Positions 1 to 7,001 of a DNA stretch of 29,883 nt are shown here, one piece after another. Made by a program: the position numbers and the translations under genes. The notes beneath the pieces are model-generated. The model was not told the DNA's origin and made no database searches. It was given only the letters and a program-made list of their open reading frames with translations. This DNA comes from NORP240 sp942492445 (GTDB lineage: Bacteria; Pseudomonadota; Gammaproteobacteria; Pseudomonadales; Pseudohongiellaceae): positions 1-29,883 of the forward strand of contig CALOEW010000058.1 in the NCBI GenBank assembly GCA_942492445.1. The letters run 5' to 3'. Position 1 is the first letter of the stretch, and the number at the start of each line of letters is the position of its first letter.

Positions 1-2
1 GT

Positions 3-152
3 GTCCAGGTCAACACCCACAATTCAACTTATTACACAAGCGTCGTAATCCGCTTCCTCAGCCGCTGGATCAGAAAAGTCGAACGTGCTGACGATGATAA
101 CTTCGCAGTATCCGCACTACAACAACACAACGGCGACCTGCGACACCTTTGA
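3..152 (+). CDS. C-terminal fragment of an unidentified protein
   Basis: An open frame enters from the left edge and stops with TGA at 150-152, giving 49 residues. The composition is protein-like, with a basic-aromatic stretch RFLSRWIRKVERADDDNF and the C-terminus NGDLRHL. The other two frames of the plus strand stop within the first 100 bases. I do not recognise the family. It could be the tail of a gene lying mostly outside the window or a remnant like others in this zone. No start is visible. Confidence 0.35.
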   Translation, partial: VQVNTHNSTYYTSVVIRFLSRWIRKVERADDDNFAVSALQQHNGDLRHL

Positions 153-288
153 TCGGTGCTACTTGCCAGAGGTCAATTCCTGTGGCAACCAATAGCTGGT
201 GGGGCTGAAGAAACCACAATTGAAGCTACCGTGCCTCTTGCAATAACTGATCGCAGGAATCGACGTCACTGAAGGAGGAATCCCGCAC

Positions 289-539
289 TCAACCAAGGTG
301 TGTGACTATTCGGAGCCACGAATCCACGAATAACTGACTCCCCTCAAGCCCCTGGAAACAAAGTGTCACGCTATCTGGTTTTTCAGAAATTATCAGAGAT
401 TCCGTAGCGGTTTTCGGAATTTCTGTGTATACCGTGTAGACTTGTTCATCACCAAGTATTTGCACAAGAGAATACTCCTTGATCGCCTGGGAGATACCAT
501 AGTGGTTGTCTAATGAACAGGGATACGCCGATACATTAT
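289..539 (-). pseudogene. Small protein gene fragment, 5' end cut at a repeat element
   Basis: The minus-strand frame from about 513 to its stop at 289 reads like real protein: LDNHYGISQAIKEYSLVQIL, then DEQVYTVYTEIP, then CFQGLEGSQLFVDSWLRIV. Going upstream, the frame runs into the palindromic element at 540-682, and the residues encoded there look like an Arg/Pro/Gly-rich shadow. No convincing start codon or ribosome binding site lies between. I infer that the gene was truncated at its 5' end by the element, or that the element replaced its start. The segment at 323-378 recurs at 4361-4416 in the same protein frame. Function is unknown. Confidence 0.35.
323..378 (-). repeat. Repeat A, copy 1 (56 bp)
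   Basis: The stretch starting tccacgaataactgactccc and ending cacgctatctgg matches 4361-4416 with about 8 mismatches in 56 positions. Read on the minus strand both copies encode D-S-V-x-x-C-F-Q-G-[LF]-E-G-S-Q-L-F-V-[DE]. Several differences are synonymous or conservative in that frame (CAG/CAA, GGG/GGT, CTT/TTT), which suggests descent from a coding sequence. Confidence 0.6.
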
Positions 540-682
540 GGCCCCTTCCGGGGCTGCCTGTCGGGTGCCACGGTGCTGTTGCCGCGCCTGGCAATGGCCA
601 GGGCCGTTCCCTGCGCACGACGCCAGGCCATAGCGCCCGACAGACTCCCTCAAAGCAGTGCCGTTATCAATCAGCGGTTCCC
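540..682 (+). mobile_element. Half-length copy of palindromic element B
   Basis: This 143-bp stretch aligns with the right half of the 265-bp element at 11372-11636. Shared landmarks in order are ggcccctt, gcctgtcggg, cccgacagactccc and the end aatcagNggttccc. The hairpin arms cctgtcggg and cccgacag are kept, while the loop between them has diverged. The left half with its 32-bp terminal repeat is missing, so this is a truncated relict. Its right end lies 10 bp before the ATG at 693, in the same orientation relative to the downstream gene as the copy before dnaE2. No transposase is encoded. Confidence 0.65.
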
Positions 683-692
683 TGGAAAGCTG

Positions 693-2021
693 ATGGTAAT
701 GCTTATGCTGCTGAGCAGTGCGGCAGTTTCCCAGGACTACAACGTCTATTATTCGGATGCTGCCTGGACGCCGACAAGAATTGTGTATGTCAGTGCGGAT
801 GGTAAGACTACAGATGCCAACTCCAGTTCCAGAAACAACCCATTGGCAGTCAGTTCTGTGCTGGCTTCAATTCAACCAGGATCCCTTTTCCATTTTCTAC
901 CCGGCACGTACCTTGACTTCAACCTCTATCTGCAGGGCGAAGACGGGCACTCCGGCACTGAATCCCATCCGGTGGTGTTCCGTGGCGAGCCGGGGGCCGT
1001 TTTGTACTGTGCCGAGGGGGGCAGCAACCAGCAGGCTTCGTGCTTTAATCTTGAACAAACGGACAACATTGCCGTTGACGGCTTTGAAATGATCGGTGGC
1101 AACTTCGGTGTGCGGACAGTTGGCTCCGGATTCGGTGTTGCCAATACTCAGATTGGCACTGTTATTATCAATAACGATGCCCATGACCAGAGCAAGGATC
1201 CGATCTTTGCTGGCAATTCCAGTTACCTGGTGGTTGAAAATAACAAGGCGCACGGTGCCGGAACTGGTGATGGGCACGGCATCTATCTTGCGGATGGCGG
1301 CGATTACAACATCGTCCGCTTTAATGAGCTGTGGAACAACGCCGGTGCTGGCTTTCAGATTAACGCAGATCCGGAGTTCACCTGTTCGGGTATTGGAATC
1401 AATGATCCCGGCTGCTACGGAGCTGTGGAACAGGGATTGGGTCAGGGGGTTTCGGAATACATACTGGTGGAGGGGAATTACTTTCACGATGATAACGTGA
1501 CCGCCAATTTTACCTCCGTCAGAAAGTCTGTAATAAGAAACAATATATTCGGACCCGCCATGCGCCATGGTGTCAGCTTCTGGCAGGAAACCGGCAACCC
1601 GGAACTGGGCTCCACCCAGAATCTCATCGACGGCAATCTGTTCTTGAGTGGTGTTACGGGTCGCCATGCAGTGCAGTTCATAAACCACTCTGACAGGAAT
1701 ACGTTCACCAATAACATCGTACTTTGCCTGAACCAATCAGGGACAGCAGGCAGCAGTGGCGGGATCGCAATGGAGATGGACAGCTCCACTGCAGCCAGTC
1801 AGGCCAGTTTCAGTGGCAACTACTATGTGTCCTGCGGTTTTGACGGCTACACGCCAAATGCGCAGGAAACACAATTGGAGTATGCCAGTGGCTGGTTTGT
1901 AGACGCGCCGTGGGGAGATACAGGAGAGCCAGAGGACTACAACCTGACCGCTGCGGCTCCGTTTGACAGGACACATTTCTCAACTCCACCCATTGCCAAT
2001 GCCGGAGATACGGACCGGTAG
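693..2021 (+). CDS. Secreted right-handed parallel beta-helix protein, N-terminal part of a frameshifted gene
   Basis: About 442 residues from ATG 693. The start gives a short hydrophobic leader (MVMLMLLSSAAVS) that looks like a signal peptide but lacks the usual basic N-region. The longer frame from 513 would only add residues encoded by the palindromic element, so I do not use it. A weak ggaaag lies before the ATG. Roughly residues 70-380 show the repeating N-rich turns of a pectate-lyase-like beta-helix: ENNKAHGAG, DGHGIYLADGG, IVRFNELWNNAG, IDGNLFLSG, NTFTNNIV. Such proteins often bind or cleave polysaccharide, but I see no signature that fixes a substrate. The frame ends in PPIANAGDTDR, the typical beginning of a PKD domain, and the rest of that domain continues one frame away at 1963-2976. 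This is therefore very probably one gene of about 2.3 kb, broken by one extra base near 2015-2018. Confidence 0.7.
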   Translation: MVMLMLLSSAAVSQDYNVYYSDAAWTPTRIVYVSADGKTTDANSSSRNNPLAVSSVLASIQPGSLFHFLPGTYLDFNLYLQGEDGHSGTESHPVVFRGEPGAVLYCAEGGSNQQASCFNLEQTDNIAVDGFEMIGGNFGVRTVGSGFGVANTQIGTVIINNDAHDQSKDPIFAGNSSYLVVENNKAHGAGTGDGHGIYLADGGDYNIVRFNELWNNAGAGFQINADPEFTCSGIGINDPGCYGAVEQGLGQGVSEYILVEGNYFHDDNVTANFTSVRKSVIRNNIFGPAMRHGVSFWQETGNPELGSTQNLIDGNLFLSGVTGRHAVQFINHSDRNTFTNNIVLCLNQSGTAGSSGGIAMEMDSSTAASQASFSGNYYVSCGFDGYTPNAQETQLEYASGWFVDAPWGDTGEPEDYNLTAAAPFDRTHFSTPPIANAGDTDR

Positions 2022-2976
2022 TGTGGGTGACAGGATATTCCTGGATGGCAGTGAATCGGAGGATGACATCGATAGCCCAGAGGATCTGGTTTACGAGTGG
2101 ACTCTGATCACTCCCTTCGGCAGTACTGCGACTCTGACTGATCCGGGAGCTGCAACGCCTGATTTTATTGCAGACCTGCCAGGGACTTATATCGTGCAAT
2201 TGGTGGTTACTGACAGCGATGACCTTTCCTCTGAGGTCAGTACTTTGAATCTGGCTGTAAGTCCGGACTCTCCGGCCACAAACAGGGCGCCAGTTGTCGC
2301 TATACTGGCAGAGAGCAAAGTGATTACTGATACAGATGGTATTGCCGGGGAAACAGTGACTTTCTCTGCGACGGCAACGGACAGCGATGGCACCCTGGAG
2401 AGCATAGTTTGGCTGATTAATGCCAGAACAGCAGGAACGGGTCTTACGCCAACCCTGGCGCTACCGGATGGCGACAATGAAGTGACTTTGGAGGCAACCG
2501 ATAATGATGGAGCAACATCCACTGCAAGTGTCTTGGTAACGGTTGAAGCTCCTCCTTTGAACGAGGGCTGGCCCTTTCCGTACAGTGGCATCACCCCGGA
2601 TGAATCACTGGGGCTGGAATGGAACAATATCGGTGCACTGAATCCTCAGGACGGGCTGATATATTCCTGTCTCAGGATTTTGTCCAATGACCTGCAGAGC
2701 ACCTTCGATGGAATCGACCGATTCGATATCGCTTTTCAGATCGTTTCCCTGGCAGAAGCCACGATTGGTGTAACCAGGGCCAGAATGTTTAACGAAACCG
2801 GTGCATTGAATGAGAATGGCGAAATCCCGGATTGCAGTGGCGCTTTCGAGATGACTACGGGTACCTATACAGATACCATTCAGGCTGGTGATGAGGTCTA
2901 CAATGTCAGGTTCGAGCTGTTCGACGGCATTAATCTTCTGCTGCGTGCTGTTGAATTGGAGCTAGTGGCGCGATAA
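1963..2976 (+). CDS. PKD/Ig-like C-terminal part of the frameshifted beta-helix gene
   Basis: The frame is open from 1963, but real similarity starts near 2016, where GSVGDRIFLDGSESEDD completes the PKD domain begun as PPIANAGDTD in the other frame. Domains in order: a PKD domain (to about residue 105, ending TYIVQLVVTDSDDLSSEVS), a second PKD/Ig-like domain (about 110-195, from NRAPVVAILAES to ASVLVTVEAP) and an unrecognised C-terminal domain of about 140 residues with two cysteines. PKD domains are usually spacers or carbohydrate-binding modules in secreted enzymes. The ATG at 1963 has no good ribosome binding site, so independent expression is doubtful. Removing one C of the ccgg at 2015-2018 would fuse this to the upstream frame. 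Confidence 0.6.
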   Translation: MTGHISQLHPLPMPEIRTGSVGDRIFLDGSESEDDIDSPEDLVYEWTLITPFGSTATLTDPGAATPDFIADLPGTYIVQLVVTDSDDLSSEVSTLNLAVSPDSPATNRAPVVAILAESKVITDTDGIAGETVTFSATATDSDGTLESIVWLINARTAGTGLTPTLALPDGDNEVTLEATDNDGATSTASVLVTVEAPPLNEGWPFPYSGITPDESLGLEWNNIGALNPQDGLIYSCLRILSNDLQSTFDGIDRFDIAFQIVSLAEATIGVTRARMFNETGALNENGEIPDCSGAFEMTTGTYTDTIQAGDEVYNVRFELFDGINLLLRAVELELVAR

Positions 2977-3013
2977 ATCTCCTGAAGTGCACGCCCCTGG
3001 GTAGCAGGCAATA

Positions 3014-3836
3014 ATGAAAATCCTGTATCGCATCGTCATCATGATCGGATTCGGCATTGCCGGGTTTATGCTGGGCGCTCTCTTCGCAGGCAGATCCGGC
3101 GCAGCCGAGGGAAGTGGACTCGCGGGTGGAGCCATTGTTCTCGGCTACGGTCTCGGCGTTGCGGTCGTCGCCATGATCGCGGGGCTGATGGTCTCTTTGC
3201 GACTGTCAGATGCAGCCCTGTTGCGTACTGCCGTGTGCGTCGGGGCGCCACTGGGATTGTTTGTTGTGTACTCCACCGTGCGGTTCCGCAGCCTGCAGCA
3301 GTCACGACTCGATCCGCCAGAAGCTTATGCGGATATCCCGGTTTTCTTTCTGCAGCTCGACCCCGGACGCACAGTCTCGCCGATCCGGTATTGTCGCGAC
3401 AGATCACTGTCGACAGCGCTGGCAGGAGCTGGTCTTCGAAACTGCCTGATGGCCGGACATGTTCGGCCGATGCATCTGCCCCGGCGCTGCGTCACATGTC
3501 TGCTGCGCTGGATTCCCTGCTCGAAGTGGATGGTGGTCCGGAATCATGCAGTGGCGAAGTCCTGCAACGCCTGAGTTGGCAGGGTGAATCCGGAAATGGT
3601 CGCTATGACGACAGCCTTGAATTGACAGCGGCTTGTCTGACCAACCAGCCTGAAGTCGCTGCAGTCCTGGTGGCGATGGAACAGGTGACGCTGAGTTCAA
3701 ACACTTCAGTGCGGTGCAGGCGCCTCCGGTAATCGTATCTTCTCTTAAGGAATCTCTGATCACTCTGTTTCAGTCCGGATTCTGCTTCACAGCGGGAGGT
3801 CATCTGCGGCATGAATCTGCTGATACAAGAATGTGA
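3014..3836 (+). pseudogene. Decayed membrane-anchored protein gene with several frameshifts
   Basis: The start is ATG 3014. The first frame gives two hydrophobic helices (about residues 5-27 and 36-60) and a third near 75-88. It then continues to about 3390 (DPPEAYADIPVFFLQLDPGR) before turning into basic nonsense. Protein-like sequence reappears in other frames: WQELVFETA ending near 3449, then ADASAPALRHMSAALDSLLE to VAAVLVAMEQV in the +1 frame (about 3451-3690), then AVQAPPVIVSSLKESLITLF in the frame ending at TGA 3834-3836. At least two to three indels are needed to join these parts. Either the gene is dead or the assembly is poor here. The family is not recognised. Confidence 0.55.
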
Positions 3837-3906
3837 ACAGGATCACGTTTCACAAACGGAGAGGCACCTAAACTACCTCAATCTGAAGTACCAAAGGAGT
3901 CCAGGT

Positions 3907-4269
3907 ATGAACAAAAAAAAGACAACTGACCGCCTGGGAGGTCGGCTTTTTGCAGACAATGGCTTTCTCTGCATGGTTGTGGATATCGATCCGGCTAACG
4001 ACATTGCTACCGTGAGTTCACGGGGGCAGCTTATTGAAATGCCGCTTTCGAAGGTGACTGACAAGCTTGCAGCCTATACGAACCTGACGCTGGACAATCT
4101 GAACTCCGAGCGAACGGTGCACCGACTTGTTTCCACGGACGTCGGGTGGTTTTTCAAAACGCGCGAAACAGGTCTGGCAGGCCCCTTTGATACCCGGGAA
4201 CAAGCGAAAGATGCCATGAATCAGTACATCATCAGGGTTCAGGAAGGGCGTATCCCGGAGCGACGCTGA
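3907..4269 (+). CDS. Small cytoplasmic protein resembling DUF6316
   Basis: 120 residues. I chose ATG 3907 because aaaggag lies 7-13 bases upstream. The open frame reaches back to 3811, but that part overlaps the decayed gene and has no binding site. There is no signal peptide or membrane segment. The N-terminal half (RLFADNGFLCMVVDIDPAND) looks like a small beta domain. The C-terminal half has WFFKTRETGLAGPFDTREQA followed by KDAMNQYI, a W-F-F-x-T-R-E...GPF-x-[ST]-R-E-x-A pattern that I associate with DUF6316 proteins of marine gammaproteobacteria. That assignment is from memory and moderately sure. The gene ends 16 bp before the palindromic element at 4286 and looks intact, unlike its left neighbours. 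Confidence 0.65.
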   Translation: MNKKKTTDRLGGRLFADNGFLCMVVDIDPANDIATVSSRGQLIEMPLSKVTDKLAAYTNLTLDNLNSERTVHRLVSTDVGWFFKTRETGLAGPFDTREQAKDAMNQYIIRVQEGRIPERR

Positions 4270-4285
4270 AAAGATATCTGTATTC

Positions 4286-4577
4286 ACATTGCTGTCCCAC
4301 AATATCATGCCCGGAAGGCTTTCAGAGACCTGAATCCGCTCGAAGCCACGAAAACATGGCTCCACGAATAACTGACTCCCCTCAAAACCTTGGAAACAAA
4401 ACTGCACGCTATCTGATTTTCAAGTCCAGTACTTGCTGACTTTTCACCCCAAAAGCCTGGGCACACTGCAGGCACTCGTCCCGTCCGTGAAAACCGCAGT
4501 AGTGGCTGAAGGAGGAAAATCCTTCGGGAGCGGGGGAGGCTTAATTGGTGCTTCTTAAAAATGTGGGACAGCAATGT
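4286..4577. mobile_element. MITE-like element C with 16-bp terminal inverted repeats
   Basis: acattgctgtcccaca at 4286-4301 is the exact reverse complement of 4562-4577, bounding a 292-bp unit without a transposase. It contains repeat A (4361-4416), shared with 323-378. The element fills almost the whole gap between two convergent stop codons (4269 and 4583). The 10-mer gtcccacaat at its left end also occurs in the terminal repeat of element B (11389-11398), so the two families may be related at their tips. No clear target-site duplication is visible. It may be a non-autonomous transposable element, and pairing of its ends could also help stop transcription from either side. Confidence 0.55.
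4361..4416 (-). repeat. Repeat A, copy 2 (56 bp), inside element C
   Basis: It matches 323-378 at about 86 percent. On the minus strand it reads DSVQFCFQGFEGSQLFVEP in the frame that matches the copy-1 protein fragment. A stop codon shortly upstream in this frame means the copy is not a functional gene. Confidence 0.6.
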
Positions 4578-4582
4578 TGCAT

Positions 4583-5284
4583 TCAGAACCTGTGAAACAG
4601 ATTGAACTGTAATTGGCCTTTGCCGAGGTTGTCGGTTTCCTGGTGCATGTACCCGATCTGCAAGCGGACCGAGTCGGTCAGGCTGTAGCCCAGTGCCAGG
4701 TAAGTCCGGTTGCGGTCGAAACTGTCCACGCGTCGACCGCCGCCTATGTCCCGGTCCAGATTCACAAACAGTTCATTGTAAAACGACAGGTACACGGCAC
4801 CCTGCGCAAGAGTGTCCTGATTAACCGGGTAGTTGGCGGCAAGGAAATAGCGGAACCGGTTGCGAAAATCCTGCCCGTCCACGTCACGCTGCTCAAGGCG
4901 AAACCGGTGAGTCAGGTATAGCCTTGAACCCGCCAGCTGAGGGATCAAGGCCTCCTGATAAACGCGTCGTTCCCTGGATTTGCTGTTGTCACGACCATAA
5001 GCACCTGAGGTGATGTGGGCCAGGCCCAGGGTGTAGGTGGTTGCGGAGTCCTCCGGTGACCAGGTGGCGCCCGCCCGAATGAGTAATTGTTCCAGGTCGC
5101 CTCCCAGATCCCAGTTGCGGTGCTGAACATCGCCCTGGAAACCGAAATTACTGTTGTCCAGGGTTGTATTCCACAGGTACATGTACCAGGCGCCAGTCTC
5201 GCCTTCGTCGATCTGGGCGTTGGCAGCAGGGCTGAAGGCCAAACAAACAGCGAGCCACATGTACCTCGTGAGCAGGTGCTTCAT
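4583..5284 (-). CDS. DUF2490 outer-membrane protein
   Basis: 233 residues with a clear signal peptide cleaved after SPAANA (about residue 23). The start ATG 5284 has ggag 5 bases upstream. The mature part shows the DUF2490 pattern: a first strand with WYMYLWNTTLDNSNFGFQGD, then alternating strands such as RLYLTHRFRLEQR, FRNRFRYFLAANYP and YLALGYSLTDSVRLQIGYMH. It ends in the strand LQFNLFHRF with C-terminal Phe, typical of outer-membrane barrels. The family is thought to form a small beta-barrel, and its biochemical role is unknown. The gene is monocistronic. The 309 bp upstream holds no gene, and element C begins 5 bp after the stop codon. Confidence 0.8.
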   Translation of the reverse strand: MKHLLTRYMWLAVCLAFSPAANAQIDEGETGAWYMYLWNTTLDNSNFGFQGDVQHRNWDLGGDLEQLLIRAGATWSPEDSATTYTLGLAHITSGAYGRDNSKSRERRVYQEALIPQLAGSRLYLTHRFRLEQRDVDGQDFRNRFRYFLAANYPVNQDTLAQGAVYLSFYNELFVNLDRDIGGGRRVDSFDRNRTYLALGYSLTDSVRLQIGYMHQETDNLGKGQLQFNLFHRF

Positions 5285-5481
5285 ACGATCTCCAATAAAT
5301 TCAACAGGCGCAAAGCTGGTAACCCGCGTCTCTTAATTCCCTGGCTGACATCAGATTGGGGGTCCAGCGTCAACCACAGGAATGATCGGAGGGCTGGGCA
5401 CAGAGGCTGGCAACCAGGGAGTATTGTCACCCTCGCGCGTTCACGCGGCAGCAGGTTGGGACCGGACTGGTCGGCAGCATG

Positions 5482-5528
5482 CCGCATCGAGACCGGACCG
5501 CAAGGTGCCCGGTTCCGGTTCGATGCGG
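5482..5528. other. Imperfect 19-bp hairpin in a gene-free 309-bp gap (5285-5593)
   Basis: The arms at 5482-5500 (ccgcatcgagaccggaccg) and 5510-5528 (cggttccggttcgatgcgg) pair almost fully around a 9-base loop. The gap separates the end of the minus-strand gene at 5594 from the start of the DUF2490 gene at 5284. There is no T-run on either side, so it is not a standard intrinsic terminator. It could shape mRNA ends or be a REP-like palindrome. The rest of the gap shows nothing I can support. Confidence 0.4.
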
Positions 5529-5593
5529 ATCTGTCAATGGGAATCAGGCCCTGAAAACTGGGCCCTGGTTTCTGTCCCGGCAGCCGGGCGAAA

Positions 5594-5953
5594 CTAGCGG
5601 TGCCGCTTGAATGACCCCAGGGGTTTCTTACGATCGACGTCGTCGGTGACGTCCATTTCAAGGCTGGCCGCGTCTATTACCGGAACTTCCTCAAACTTGC
5701 GTCTGAACGGTGGCTTGCCGGAATAGTCGACGGTCCACACCCGCTCGAATTCAACAATCTCGTTGGAGGCCTCGAGCCGGGCAATGTCCGCGGCCGGCAG
5801 TTCGATCAGTTGACGCTTGAAAGGGGGGCGTCCGCTGAAGTCAATAGACCAGACCTTCACCATCTCCTGTCCGCCCGACTCTGCACTGGCCGACGTGAAG
5901 GCCAGTGCGAGCAGTACTCCTGCAAGACCTGTAACCGGGATTGACTTTCGCAT
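5594..5953 (-). CDS. Small secreted protein with two tandem VWxxDxSGxPPFxR units
   Basis: 119 residues. I chose ATG 5953 because aggt lies just before it and a signal peptide follows directly (RKSIPVTGLAGVLLALAFTS, cut after ASA near residue 25). The mature part is two copies of a unit of about 37 residues: KVWSIDFSGRPPFKRQLIEL and RVWTVDYSGKPPFRRKFEEV, each followed by an acidic-hydrophobic tail with the ending ARLE or ASLE. The C-terminus is basic (KKPLGSFKRHR). I do not recognise a family. The conserved Trp, Asp, Ser-Gly and Pro-Pro-Phe suggest a small folded repeat or a binding peptide exported to the periplasm or outside. Confidence 0.65.
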   Translation of the reverse strand: MRKSIPVTGLAGVLLALAFTSASAESGGQEMVKVWSIDFSGRPPFKRQLIELPAADIARLEASNEIVEFERVWTVDYSGKPPFRRKFEEVPVIDAASLEMDVTDDVDRKKPLGSFKRHR

Positions 5954-6215
5954 GATCTGTACCTCCAAAAAATACCTGTTTTTTCGTGTCAGGGTGACGC
6001 AGGCCAGTGTACAGAAACCCCGGGCCGTCACTTATATAAACACCCAGAATTGGTGATAGATGTTATCTATAGGGGGCCGGAGTGAACTGTCAGCCGGGCG
6101 GTGAATGGCCCGGCCGGGTGTCGGTGAACAGGATTGATACCAGGAGGGCTCGGATCGGATACCACAATTGCACTGTGCTTTTTGATCGCAGGATCCCGAA
6201 AAGCAGCACGTAAAA

Positions 6216-6252
6216 CGCACTAAAAAAGAGCATTCAGCACTTTATTAGTGCG
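6216..6252. promoter_or_regulatory. 8-bp inverted repeat in the divergent intergenic region
   Basis: cgcactaa at 6216-6223 is repeated in reverse complement as ttagtgcg at 6245-6252, with 21 bases between. It lies in the region between the divergent genes starting at 5953 and 6360, where both promoters must be. It may be an operator or a weak hairpin. No regulator gene sits next to it. The rest of this gap (5954-6359) shows no further gene. Confidence 0.3.
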
Positions 6253-6359
6253 CGATTTCCAGGCAGGAAATAAATTTAGTCAATAATATCAGTAGGATAA
6301 CTATATGGCCCGCAAATTGCTTCAGTGCTGATACTACTCTAATTTTGGTGGCAAACCTG

Positions 6360-6908
6360 ATGCAACAGCGACTCTCCGGAGTTCCCCGGTTTCCTTCCAG
6401 GCTATTCGGCCCGGCCCTGTTGGCCTGTGCCGTGATGGGCTGGACTGGGGCGCTTCACGCCGATGCCCCGCTGGAATTCGCAGCATTGTTCTCCCACAGT
6501 GTGCCACTGAACCAGACTGGTGCGGGAAGTTTTTCAGTGACAGCTACGGTTGGTGGTGTGGAAACCGAATTTCTGGTGGACACTGGCGCCAGTATGGTCA
6601 CGGTCAGCTCCAGTCTGTTCAGAAAGATCCGGGAGCAGAGTACCGTGGTCCAGGTCCGCAAGGTGGGGGCGCGTCTCGCCAGCGGCCAGGTGGAGATACT
6701 GGAGGTTTACCTGGTCGAGCACTTCTCATTGGGAAATGGCTGCGAACTGGGTCCGGTGGAAGTTGCAGTGCTTAAGAATGGCGGTCGTAACCTGCTTGGG
6801 ATGAACGCCCTGCAACAGGCGGCACCCTTCGCGATTTCAATGACTCCCCCGGTACTGGGCCTTTCCCGCTGTGATCTGGCGACCCGCCAGATCAGCCTGA
6901 AAGACTAG
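6360..6908 (+). CDS. Retropepsin-like aspartic protease, exported, single domain
   Basis: 182 residues from ATG 6360. TTG 6345 or GTG 6348 are possible starts, and no strong binding site decides between them. The N-terminus is basic and followed by a hydrophobic stretch (FGPALLACAVMGWTGALHA), either a signal peptide or a membrane anchor. The catalytic motif of the clan AA proteases is present as FLVDTGASMVTVS (Asp at about residue 74). A downstream hydrophobic-Gly motif follows (NLLGMNAL). One domain of this type works as a homodimer, with one Asp from each subunit. Bacterial members are mostly uncharacterised periplasmic proteases. The gene stands alone, converging with the serine hydrolase gene. 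Confidence 0.75.
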   Translation: MQQRLSGVPRFPSRLFGPALLACAVMGWTGALHADAPLEFAALFSHSVPLNQTGAGSFSVTATVGGVETEFLVDTGASMVTVSSSLFRKIREQSTVVQVRKVGARLASGQVEILEVYLVEHFSLGNGCELGPVEVAVLKNGGRNLLGMNALQQAAPFAISMTPPVLGLSRCDLATRQISLKD

Positions 6909-7001
6909 TCCCTGCCCACCCACCGGTCTTCAGCCGGTCGCCCTGGATTTCCATGTCTGCCAGGTTTTACCCTTCGTTAGCGATACCAATGGGGCGGGTG
7001 A

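Noticed and set aside
897..1736. Open frame of 279 codons on the minus strand opposite the beta-helix gene
   Set aside because: The plus strand shows clear beta-helix repeats. The minus frame has no binding site and no recognisable domain.
3742..3762. Sequence ggaatctctgatcac resembling the end of element B
   Set aside because: The match to gggaacctctgattaa is short and imperfect, and the stretch fits the coding remnant around it (SSLKESLITLF).
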